A DNA stretch of 64,000 nucleotides from Albula goreensis (lineage: Eukaryota; Chordata; Actinopteri; Albuliformes; Albulidae). Below are positions 34,804-45,800 of the stretch, piece after piece (position 1 is the first letter of the stretch; each line of letters opens with the position of its first letter). Where the stretch lies: the NCBI GenBank assembly GCA_022829145.1, contig CM040751.1, positions 5,397,364 through 5,461,363 on the forward strand, in the 5' to 3' direction. The notes beneath the pieces are model-generated. The model searched no databases and was not told the DNA's origin. It saw only the letters and a list, made by a program, of their open reading frames with translations. The position numbers and the translations under genes are program-made.

Positions 34804-35889
34804 GACAGATAGTCAACAAACACTCCATCAATCTCCTTTCTTCCAGACAGCTTAATGGTCCTCTATTGAGACACTTCTTTCAGATGGCGACCCCCTTCCA
34901 CACCCCCACCCTTTTCCATTCGATGTGTATCGATTATGTTCCTGATAAATGAAGAGAGAGTGCTGTAAAGGTGTAATAATTTTAAAAGTCATGTCTGACA
35001 GTGTGGAACAGATCTCCAAATACGCTTCGTGAAGCCAGCTGTAAAGAGCTTGAAATGGCTCTCACCCACGGCTGCCCCAGAATGGAGCATAAAACCTGGA
35101 TAAAATCTTTCTTAGCATCCTGCAGCCACTGGTTTGAGCTTTGCCCCTGCCATATTTAATGGAACTTGAAAACTTAAGAGAACCAAATATCATTTACTGG
35201 CACCCTCAGCAGCGGTGAAGGTAAGGCCAACATGCTTTTAACGTGGAAGCAGAAGTTAAATTTGCTTGCCGTCACCTTTCATGTGACTCGTTCACACAAG
35301 GAACTGAAAACCAACACTGACAACTGCATTCGAATGAATAATACACTCCTTGGGTTCAGTGGAAGTGGTCTCTACTTTCTCTCTGAGCAAACTCTCGTTT
35401 GTTAAATACACAAACCACCAATGGGCACTAACCTATATTTACGCTCTCCTTATGTTAGTTGCCTTGTGTTTATAGTTCACTGAAGGTCTGACATACTTGC
35501 AATTTGGGCATTACGTGATTGGCCCCTTTCATGATTGCGTATAGTGCTTTTGAAGCTTTTAAATTAAAGTGTTCATTTTGAAATAAAATTAAAATCAGAC
35601 ACATGTAGTTGGTATTGACATTTCTACAGAACACCCATGTAGTCTCTTATTTTATTGCCATGTGATTATTTCAGAATAAGACATCTTTATTTGATGTTTC
35701 CATTTGCTTGTCAACCCCCTGCAATGCATACTAGCAAAGCATTAAACCTGAGAGGTATGTTATTGGTTGATTCTTCCCGTACAGCACCGTACATAGTTCT
35801 CTAATGGTATATTAGACTCCTTAAATGATGGTGTCTTCGAGCTAGATTATAATTTTGGCTTGTTCCTCTCCCTCTTTGCCTGGCACTGG
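34699..35889. other. Gene-free stretch with a (CA)n array
   Basis: Apart from the CA array at 34750-34802 the stretch is ordinary complex sequence. A block around 35040-35280 looks of balanced composition but has no striking motif cluster. Confidence 0.5.
34750..34802. repeat. (CA)n microsatellite, about 53 bp
   Basis: Perfect CA run, the longest dinucleotide repeat in the window. It is likely length-polymorphic. Confidence 0.98.
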
Positions 35890-36130
35890 CAGCCACTGAG
35901 CAGTTGTGGAAAGGCAAATGTTTACAAACCTTTTCAAATCCAAACGGCTCTCCATTTAACGTAGATCACAACTGGCATTTGAAACAAATTGCCTGTCACC
36001 CAGCCGAGCAATTAATGCAACGCGAGTATGAACCCTCGTCGTTTGAGATAGCTAAGCAGCGCAGGCGTGATCTCTGTTAATCGGCTTTGACATACACAGG
36101 CAAACAGATGTGATTGGGTGAAAGGTAAGG
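35890..36130. promoter_or_regulatory. Candidate conserved non-coding element, FOX and homeobox words
   Basis: TGTTTAC (forkhead-like) at 35919-35925 and ATTAATGCAA (homeobox/POU-like) at 36011-36020 occur, with CpG-bearing words AACGCGAGTATG and CCTCGTCG, then GTTAATCGG and GTGATTGGGTG. No long frame is present, so the complexity is unlikely to be coding. This is one of the strongest enhancer-like blocks by eye. Confidence 0.4.
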
Positions 36131-36799
36131 GGCTACTTTATATGCGAAACATACAATATTTACACCAATGGCGGCACTCCGTGTCTATTCACAAGGAATA
36201 GGACACTCCGCTGAATAGGTTCCCAGAGTACAATATGGGCAGAAACGTTTCAGCCAATTCTTGTATTCAATTTTTTTTGTAATAAATGATTAATGAGAAT
36301 CAAGGCTCTGTAAGGAACTCAAGCTTTTAAATACTTTCATGTAACAGCTTCGATATAGTTCTAGAGACAGCTTGTGTAATGCGGATCTTCATGTGTGACA
36401 AAGGATATCTGTCCATACAATGTCACAATGAGTTAATTCTGTCTTATTTTTCAGTGGAAGATGTCTTCAGTTGCTAAAATTAAAAAAAAAAAAAAAATTG
36501 TTTTCAGCCATCCTTGATTAACTTCTGAAAAACATTGTAACGTGTGTGGCATGAGCAGGCTTCAAATTATCATTGCAGGGGGAACTGGGTCACATATAGT
36601 ATAATTTTATATCACTGCCTGAAAGAAATTCACTTGACAGGTTCGACTTCCGTCAGCAAAAACATGAAAAATACTGAAAACAACCTCACAGGCTACGTAG
36701 GCTTCAATTACCACAAGATGATCCGGATGAATACCTAATTAGGGACTATGCGCAGCAGTTCCTGAAAACGGTGCCTGTCACAAACCCAGGGAGGCTTCT
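36131..36799. other. Gene-free stretch, nothing recognised
   Basis: Contains an A-rich run at 36480-36498. No other feature was supported. Confidence 0.5.
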
Positions 36800-37260
36800 C
36801 AGTGCATGGAGAAGTTGGACTCAGTTTGCAAGCAAGTCCAAGTGACACACTTATAAACTAGCAAAGCACAGTGAATTAAAACGGAGTGGCATGGGAAGGC
36901 ATCAGCTGGTGCCATTATGTGCACAGAAATTGAAATAACTGGGAAAGGGTCAGTATCCCAATGCATTTTATCATTTAAAATTGACACAACACGGCAAAAG
37001 TCAAAAGTCTCAGACACAAATAAGCAAAGAAGACGGTGCATGTGATTCTTTTGTCTCGTGTGGGGAATTCTCAGGAAATGCATTCGCATACACATCACTG
37101 ACATACACAGACCATGAATCATGCAGTTTTTCTGCAGCATTCTGGCACCATTGTGCCCTATCCTACCATGGTGATATTCATGGAAGGACGTCTGAGGTTC
37201 AAGCCAATAAAAATGATTTTTCACAGAGTGACTGGCACCATTAGCACTTTTCATTAGGAG
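36800..37260. promoter_or_regulatory. Possible conserved non-coding block
   Basis: Frames are open on both strands (151 codons minus, 87 codons plus) without family resemblance. The end of the block reads GCCAATAAAAATGATTTTTC (about 37203-37222), joining a posterior-HOX/CDX-like CAATAAAA to a PBX-like TGATTT. Dual-strand openness with balanced composition suggests constrained non-coding sequence, but it could be chance. Confidence 0.25.
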
Positions 37261-40200
37261 TTTTCAAGGACCATTAACAAATATTTCAAAGACTGGCATG
37301 GTTAATGTCTGAGCTCGTCCAGACACCATTCAGTCCCAAATACAGAGAGTATTTTACTGTCACAAAAAAGTCTTTGACTCCAAATGCTGAATAGATGTAC
37401 TAAGGAGGGCATTGTTTAACTGTCTCATTAGGATGGCAACATTGCTGAGCAATTGGCACATTTCTGCATTCAGGGATAACTATAGTCTGATCTACGATCT
37501 AAACACCCAGAATCCAGATACAACTAAGCACAGACCTACCAAGAATTAGGAGTTAGCATATGTAAAATGAAGATCAAATAATGTTCATATTTCCATAAAG
37601 TATGTATCTCACTGGCATAGGTCTAAGCCTAAACATATTTCTAGAAGCTTATTGACTTGTTGTTGATGACATTCAGAGTGAGGCAGAGAGGAGAAAATAG
37701 AACAGCTTTGTCAATCTGCATAATTTAGTCATTTTGCCTCTACATTTCCGCGTATTTTTGCTTTTCCAAAGTCCTCTCACAATCTTTCCTCAGAAAAAAA
37801 GGAACGGAATGAATTTATGCATTTTTTACACACCTGATAAACAGCACCTGGCCTTTTTTTAACATGATATATTAGTAACAATTGAGTATGAGACTTATCA
37901 CAATGAATAAAAGTTTCTGGGTCGATCACTGCACTTGGTTTCTTCAAGAACATACGCATTCAATCAAGATGTGTCATTCCATTCACATTTGACACTCAAA
38001 CATGTCATTTGGAATGAATTTTGTTTTTTGTTTTGGACTTCTATATGTCTGACCTTCAAGGAAAAGCCAGCAAACTTGGTCTTGTCATGACAGAGGGTAT
38101 GTCTTACAGTGCCATATGAGGAGGTGAGAGTGCTCTTTGGTTGCCATGTTCAAGAACTAATCAAGACATTTCGCGAAAATGTCAGATTACATGCATTATT
38201 GGACAAATTAGATAATTTAGAGCAGAAGTTGCCATGAAGTCCATAACCAATATGGGTCCTCCTTGTCCAGTGGATAGACAGAATTGTAAGCCTTAGGATA
38301 AGTAAAAGCAGTAGGAGAAAACAGATACAGATAATGTGCCACAGGGCTTCACAGCAAATGCCCGCTGGAGCATTTATGTCATTCTGTGTTGAAATATGAC
38401 GAGAGAGCAAGCTGATGTATTAAAAATAGTGCCACCCGCCATGTTTATTGTCAGCAAAAAGTCTTTAAAAGGAAATGTGGGGATTTTTTTTGACTGGCAT
38501 TTATGAGATGAGAAAGCATTATGCAAGACAACGCTTGACTTTGAAGAACAACCAGTACATGACAAGGGAGTAAGTCACAAACTCAGCAACTTATGTTGAT
38601 CTGTTGGAAGCCTATATTAGCAAAACAGAGTATATGCATAGGACAGTCGATTTCTCATACCTGCTCTCTCAAAAATGGCTTCAAAGCCATTGCTTTATAA
38701 AAAAAAAGGATGCAAGAAGACAGACGACAATCTTTGCTTTCATTTTTTTGCCTTCAAAGGAATTCTTCTACTCACAAAGAAGTAATTGAAGTTGGAATAA
38801 AGCACTGAATAATTTGATACAGCTCATATGGACTGGTTTTGATTTCAATATCAAATGACACTTTCAGGAAGATAGCTCTTAATTAACCCAAATTGGCTCT
38901 GAAAATGCATCAGCTATTTTTTTCTTCTTCACTTGAGCTGTTGAGTTTGAATTCACATCCCACAGCAAGAAAAAAAAAGGGTTATCTTCCCCAGAATAAC
39001 ATATCAAACTTGACTTTGAGGGAAATTGGACTGTTAAGGTCAACTTTGACACAAAAGTGACAGTTCTGAAGTTCAGTGATTAGCGATATTATCTTACTTG
39101 TCTCTTGCCCTTCACAGTGAAAGGTCATATCTGATCATGCTGAATCTAATAGATGGGAAAAGGATGTTGCTGTCGGTGTCTCTGGTTCAGAGGTAGGGTG
39201 AGTACCCTTCATTGGCCATTCACGCGTCAGTCCACAAGGCAGCTGGCCACAGTGGCCATCGGGACTTTCAGTTATCTTGACTCGAGTTTACAAGTTCCAT
39301 CTTGGTATCACTACAAGACCGTGAAGACCATGTCTTCATCTGAACTTTACTCCCATAGATTGCCAGTGCTGTATCCTACATTTCCCCCTCCATGGAGTTA
39401 ATGAGGACCTAAATATAGGTGATGTTTTTGTTTTTAAACTAAGTGGGTAATATGAATCATATGCTACATAGTTATTTGTACGGATGAATAATTTATTTGG
39501 GGATTTAATTGTACACCCAATCACCTTAAAACATTACATAGCCTTGTGAACTCAGTCTTATGTATGAGACTTATGGAGTGCTTGTCTTTCTTTCACCATC
39601 AAATTTCTTGTCTTGATTTTACAGAACACTGTAAATGGCTGCAGCCTTTTTATTCCAACAGAATCTCAGTTTGAGTGTTGTAATATGCTGCAAGATGCTT
39701 TTTTGCACTATTCCGTGCTGCTTTTGTAATACAACAATTCTTACTGTGATGCAAATATTGTAACACAAAGCAGTTGACCCTTCCACAATTTGGGGGTTAA
39801 ATAATTTGTGTATAATTATGGTATTAAACAATAAAGAACATGAATGTTTTACTTCTTCGTCTGCTATGTGCATTGTTTGCAGCGCTATATGGTTTCCCGC
39901 ACAAGGCTGCAAGGCTCCCAAAAAATTCACCTTTAATTGTCTGTTGCCGACCCATTAAAAATCAAAGCTGCGATTTGGAAAGCCGTGAAGTGGGAGGGCC
40001 AACTGTACTTGGCACACCACTTCTTTATGGACTATTATAAATGTTCAATTAATTTTTGAGGTTCTATAGATGCAATTACATGTTATGCTGCCAACAGGAG
40101 GATAATGATTGCAGAGTAATGTTTTAAAAATATGGGTTGTGTTCTAACAATGAAAAATACTCTAAGCACTGCAAAGCTACACCCCTTTAACTGTGATGCC

Positions 40201-40980
40201 TCGGATAAAAGAGAAGGTTTTCCATGAAGGCCTTGAAGGACACACATCGACCTTGAGTGAAAATGTGTTCAGGGGAACGCAGGCCAGTCGAGGTTCCCTA
40301 AACAAGATGGACATGTGATGGCAGCACAGAGAGAGGTAAGGGTGGAAATCTGAGAATTATCCACATCCATGGTTGATCAAACAATTACAACACAAGGAGA
40401 AAACATCACCACGAAAATGAGATCCCATCTTCAGTCTGCAAAACACTTAATTTCTTTATTCCCTTGGAGTTGGATAGGTTTTCATGGTACATTTAGCATT
40501 ACAGCAGTCCTCTGAATGAAAGCAAGTAGGTCATGCTTAATTGCTGAAGAATTTCATGCCTATTAGCCACTTATAGCTTCCTTGTAGTGATCACAGGTTG
40601 ACACATGGAGCCATTCAGAAACTATGAAAGGACCCCCTTGACTTTTTTCACTTCACCAAAGGCAAGGTGCGAAAGTTAAGAGATTATTTATCTCTTGATG
40701 ACAAACTTTGCCAGAAAAGCATGTCATTTTTCCTTGGGGGAGAGACTGATTTGCACTTCAGACTATGGACCTCTGGGACAGCATCACTGTCTTTTCTTTA
40801 GTCCTGGGGACAGAGACATAAATTGATTTTCAGTTGCTCGTAACCAATATGATAATGGCTGTTTATCCCCACAATATTTTATTCTTTCAACAAGCATATT
40901 ATGGACTGTTCTCATTTCCTTAGTGCAATCTGATGTTTGGAAGAAAAAAAAAACTCACTCGTGTCATTCAGCCATATTGC
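37261..40980. other. AT-rich gene-free stretch
   Basis: Short frames only. No transposon core motif, RNA gene or CpG-rich block was recognised. Confidence 0.55.
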
Positions 40981-40984
40981 TTGT

Positions 40985-41555
40985 TTTCTATTTAAATAAT
41001 TGAGAGGAAATTACGATGTGTGCGCCATAATGGATTTTTCATTTGCTGAGTTGCCGTTAAGCGGACGCCTTTATGAAACGCGGTCGTGGCAGCAGACTAT
41101 TGAACTTCACAGCGTTCTCCGCACACCAGCCAAACCGTCTATTTGTGTGCGATGATTCTGATATCAACTGCCAGACTCAATCCAAAAATTAAACAAAGGG
41201 ACCAAGGTGACTGCCTAGACAAACGTAATTCCATAATTCACAGACATAATGTTTGGATTGATGTCTGGGTTGGAATGCATGTAACACAAACAAATACCAA
41301 GATTGCCTCAAATTGATGTCATTAGTCGTTTAAATTGGTGCATGCGACCGGCTAAATTGAATTCTGAAAGGGGTAATTGCGCAGAAAGTGCTAAATTAAA
41401 TCTGTTCCAAAAATCCCTTTTTTGTCGCTCCCAGCCTGAAGATGAAAGATGGTGTTTTACCGCTTCACTCTGTGGATTAGTCTTGCACAGTCCCTGTCAT
41501 GTACTGATTGGTGGATAAAGCTGATTTATTGTGCGAGAACTTCAATAGTCTGAGT
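40985..41555. promoter_or_regulatory. Candidate conserved non-coding element, about 570 bp
   Basis: The block has higher CpG (AAGCGGACGCC, AAACGCGGTCG) and complex sequence. AACAAAG (SOX/TCF-like) lies at 41192-41198, GGGTAATTGCGCAG near 41370, and CGTAATTCCATAATTCAC near 41224. The 71-codon frame at 41303-41518 has no family match. Size and composition fit a developmental enhancer. Alignment to other fish is needed to establish it. Confidence 0.4.
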
Positions 41556-42739
41556 AAATCTATTCAGGGCCGGAGAGGGAAGAGAAAGGCGAGAGATTGG
41601 GAGCGGATTATGTCCTATTCAAGATGTATGTTTCTCTTCTAATAAGGAACAGAATATGAGAGTCCAGTAATGAATTGCAGTAGGGGGAGAACAGGAAGCC
41701 TTACTGCCGGTACCATTGCTCATAGGAACAACTGGAGGACATGTCCCCGGTCCTGTCAATCCATCACAGCGAAAAACATTTTCTCTGTGTAATGCAAGGG
41801 AGCACCACAGAAATGAAATGAATTTCCGGGATTTATTGTCTTTGTCTCAGATCTACTGGAAAGAATGATGACTGTCTAGTGTTTTGGACACAACACCCAC
41901 ACTTTAATCTCAGTCAAGGGGCGGGGAGAAATAACAATTCCAATATCTGTAAAAGAAACGTTTTGTCAACCTTTTTTGTGGGAGATGTGTGGCTAATGCT
42001 TTTCGGTCTCATAATAGAAAATAAACAGGACCTATTTTCTAGCTTTTGACAAGCCATTGAGGTTACTTATCACAGGAGATTGCACAGACCTCTGCAGTTG
42101 TTTGGAAACAAATCTTTATCATCAGCTAAGCAGAGACTTTAAACGACAAATACAAGATAACATTTACAATTCCAAGAGATGCTGCGTTCAGCATCCACAA
42201 TGCTCAAAATCACTGAGAACATTTCCTATGATTCTTCAGAACAAACTCACACACACTTAGATGCTTGTCCCAGTATGCCTGTTGTCTATTTCATAAACAG
42301 GAGGATAAGTAAACATCAGTTATGGATCATCAAAACTTTGCAAAATACATGCCGACAGTGACATACAATTACTTCTGCTGTGCTAAGCATTTGGCAGCAA
42401 CAGAACTCATCCTGTTATGCTTGTCATGACTCATTTGTTATTATTATTTAACGACTGTTTGTGTGGCCGTAATACATTTAAAACCGAGTGCAGATAGGGT
42501 GTTAAGGTAGCATTGAGTGGATTACTGTCAGGTTGCATATATAGTATTTACATAATTCAATATCAATCATCATTATTTCTCATTATGGTTCCCTGAAGAC
42601 AAGATAACTGGATTCATAGTTCAGCAATATTTCCATTATAAAACTTCCAGCCCAAAAAATGTTGCCTTTTTTGGGGTGCATCTTTTTTTCCAAAGGGTTC
42701 TGCAATGAACCCACTAAATGGAAAATGCTGGTCATGAAA
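41556..42739. other. Gene-free stretch, nothing recognised
   Basis: Two overlapping plus-strand frames near 42057-42361 show no family resemblance. The rest is ordinary AT-rich sequence. Confidence 0.5.
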
Positions 42740-43062
42740 TTTTAGGCCATTCAGCCCAAATTGGCTCATCGTTTTCCTATAGTTCAGACAGGGCCCAGCA
42801 GTCTGTCAAGACCTAATGACTGGGGTTTCTCTTGGGGCTCTGTATCCACCACATGACCCAGAAAGCTGTTCCAAGCATTGAACCCCAGGTAAAACAGAAT
42901 TTCTAATATTAGTCCAAAATTTACACTTAAATAAATTCTATCTGTTCTCCTGCTGACAGAACTCAACCGGAAATTTTGTTACTTACCTTTTTATATCCTT
43001 TAATGGATTTAAACGCCTCTGTTAAATCCCCTTGTTTAATTTTACAAAACTGGGGAATGATA
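42740..43062 (-). mobile_element. 3' end of a LINE (CR1/Rex/L2-like), RT C-terminus, minus strand
   Basis: On the minus strand, KQGDLTEAFKSIKGYKKV (43037-42984) matches the conserved 'RRGDLIEVFKILKGxDKV' segment near the C-terminus of CR1/Rex/L2-like reverse transcriptases. After a frame change comes SRRTDRIYLSVNFG, then FNAWNSFLGHVVD (42882-42844) and GLDRLLG, matching 'SQRVVNAWNSLPxxVVDA...FKRRLDRLLG'. The 3' UTR reads AATTTGGGCTGAATGGCCTA (about 42743-42763), a hallmark end of this repeat. A stop at 42963-42965 and the frameshift mark it as dead. Only the last few hundred bp are retained, as expected for 5'-truncated insertion. Confidence 0.8.
42784..43037 (-). pseudogene. Frameshifted C-terminal LINE reverse transcriptase fragment
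   Basis: Two frames together spell the end of a LINE ORF2: the GDL...FK...KGY segment upstream and the AWNSFLGHVV segment downstream, with a TGA at 42963-42965 between them. This is the connection/thumb-to-tail region. No catalytic motif (YADD) is present in this copy. Confidence 0.75.
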
Positions 43063-45376
43063 TGTTGCGGCTTATTGAATGATCAGTTTGTGGACTTTAG
43101 AAGGTTTTAGTTACCTAATAAGTCCTTTCAATATTATATATGATTTAACTGACCATAAAATCTGAAAATGGCTATTTAATGAAAATGAGGTTTTGTCAGT
43201 TTTTTCTTCTATAAAGAACAAGAGTTACATTAACATAGGCATAGAATGTCCAAACTCATAATTTACCAGCACTCTCAATTGAATTCTGGGCAGCAGATCA
43301 ACAAGGAAGAATACACAGGGCATGAAGCTGGAAAAAGCCATAAGTCAAATATGTGTTTGAATGTATGTATTTATATATTTGATTTTACATAAAAAGGGTA
43401 ACTGTACATTTTTAAATGTTAAGTTGTCTTGTAAACCACAGTTGTGTTTAACTGCATTGAACTTAAATGCATCAATATCTGAACCCTCCAGAGAAGTCAG
43501 TATTGACACATTTGGTTGTGTTTTGCTATATTGTAACTGTGGAAAAATGTCTTTGACTCAAAGCCAGGTCATTCAGGTCACATACAGTATGCGAATATCA
43601 ATGAAACAACATGCAAAAATTTTAGTGTGTCTGAGTGTTTTTTTTTTCAGCTCAGGGAAGTTTATGATGCAAAAACTTCACAGCAAAGTCGTGATCTAGA
43701 CTAGCTGCAATGCTAACAAACGGATGGATGAAAACATCATACACATCCAAACCAGGGAAATGTGTAGAAAGTAGATAACAATATCCTATCACTTAGTAGC
43801 CAACTAGATAATTGAATGGGCAATAAAATCACACTCTTTGTTGAATGTGGCTTTGAAGAGCATTATTGATCAAATCAGATTATTTTGTTACGCCTTTCCC
43901 ACAGGTCACAGTTATTTTTCCACGGTTTGGATCAACACTTTAATGGCACAAATTTAATTTTATGTAATTTTGCAGAAAGATGGTTCATCACTCCATGCTA
44001 TGCTTATGTAAAATAGTTATCGATTTTAGGCTTCTTCGATTTTTTTTCTTTCATTTTAAGGGTGGGAGACCAGGGAGGGGATTGTGTCTGCGCCTGCTTC
44101 TATGTCTGTGAAAAAGTTTGGTCCAGTCACGTTAATGTCAGCTGGGCTGTGTAACACATCATTTTCCTGGCTGAGTGTACGCTCAGTCCTTCCATCACTC
44201 GTGTTGAACTTCCAGTGCTGTGCTCCTTCCCCTCAGCTTCTGCAGCTAGGAGCCCCTGTGATTGCACCTGTCACAGTTTCCATGATGGATGCAGCCCCCC
44301 ACTTTTTTTTTTTTTTTTTTCTTTCAAAAAATACTTTTTGTGGCTGTAGCCTGCTCGGCCTCAGATCTGAAAACTTGAGTTTGCAAACTTCAGAAAGCCC
44401 GTTTTGTTGTGCTGGTGGAGGTATAGGCCCAAGGCTGGTTTTGCAGTGGCATTCCAAGCTCTTTGAAGCTTCATGCACACTTGTGTGACATTTTTCCTGG
44501 CATGTTTTCACACATCTATATGAAGATTCTGAAATGCTAATACGCTTTGTTCATTGAGGTTAGTCACACCTTTCTTTGCGCGATGTTAAATTTGGAGTCA
44601 TGAATACTATCATGGGAAGAAAATATGAACACATCACTGATCACTCACCCTTCAAGCGTATGAATATGTTTCATTGATAGAGCCTCGGAAGGCCAGTGGG
44701 AAGGAAAAAAATGAGGATGCTTTTTTTCTAATCTTCGTATTCAAATGATTAATTTCTCATTTGAACAAGCTACTCAATCCATCTCATGTGTCAATATGGA
44801 GTGACTGTATCCCTGTTATGACTGATGGTGTGCATAACATATCCAGCATGTAATATTGGCAATTATTGGCTGGTGAGACACATTTTTTTGTTCAGTTGAG
44901 CTCACTGAACCCAATGGAAAAAAAAGTCATTTGCACAGAAGGCATTATAGAGAGATAAAACCAGAGGCTGTCCAAGACAAAAGTGGATCAATAACTTTTA
45001 GTGGGTTATTTACTAAAACAGTGTGGCAGATGGCTTCACATAGGACGTGCTAAGCCTCTACACACACAGACCCTCCTTGTGCTGTGAATAGACAAGCAGG
45101 CCAAGCAGATGAAAGGAAGTGTAAGAATGAAAAATGCGCTCCATAAATAAGGAATGAAGAAATCAAAATAAGAAATAAGAAATCAAGTCGTGATGGACGA
45201 TGAAACATACATGCAAAATACAAGTCCTAATAATCCATGATCTATATGTATGTATGTAAAGTTATAAGCGCTCAAAACTACAGTAAATGTGCATTTATGT
45301 ACAGGTAAAAATGAATTCAAGAAATTTGAACAAGAGTTCAACAATTAAGTAACTCATATACAAATAACTGGTAACT

Positions 45377-45421
<45 letters not shown>

Positions 45422-45614
45422 CCTTGCACATGTTATATGTATGGCATATTTTTGCATATGTCAATTGGTTTAAGTACCATTTCTAAGCTTAATGTTTGGT
45501 CCATCCTGTCAGAGGACCATACTGTGCCAGTTTTCATTCTGTTTTGTGGTTTTGGGTCCTTTGCTGTACATTGCCTCTCCCCTCATGATACCTACTCCTT
45601 CATACACCCAAAAT
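43063..45614. other. Gene-free stretch with simple repeats
   Basis: Contains T18 at 44303-44320 and (GT)n at 45382-45418. The frames at 43361-43699 and 44084-44488 resemble no protein family. Confidence 0.5.
45382..45418. repeat. (GT)n microsatellite, about 37 bp
   Basis: Perfect GT run read directly. It produces a Val-Cys repeat in one frame, which is an artefact. Confidence 0.97.
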
Positions 45615-45800
45615 AGAGAAACGAATGAGCCAGAGGGGAACGAGCTGTCACACCTGGTTAAATGTTTGGCGCAGAGTCATCTAGAAGGCTCCATATCGTA
45701 TGGGGTACCGAAAAATACTGCAGGAACACGTAATAGCACGAGAATTCACCTGGAAATGTGATAAATTACTTGTGTTCCTCCATTAACTACCACATAAATT
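45615..45800. promoter_or_regulatory. Candidate regulatory element with T-box-like site
   Basis: TCACACCT (T-box half-site) at 45648-45655 overlaps the E-box CACCTG at 45651-45656, with TGTCA (MEIS-like) immediately before. Downstream are AATTCACCTGG near 45744 and AAATTAATTGC near 45797. The block has little low-complexity sequence. Motif content only; no conservation test was possible. Confidence 0.35.

Noticed and set aside
36799-37254. 151-codon minus-strand frame as a coding gene
   Set aside because: An overlapping frame on the other strand is also open, the peptide is Met/His/Cys-rich without domain features, and no splice sites frame it.
44084-44488. 134-codon plus-strand frame
   Set aside because: Interrupted by a Phe run encoded by a poly-T tract. 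The composition is unlike a real protein.
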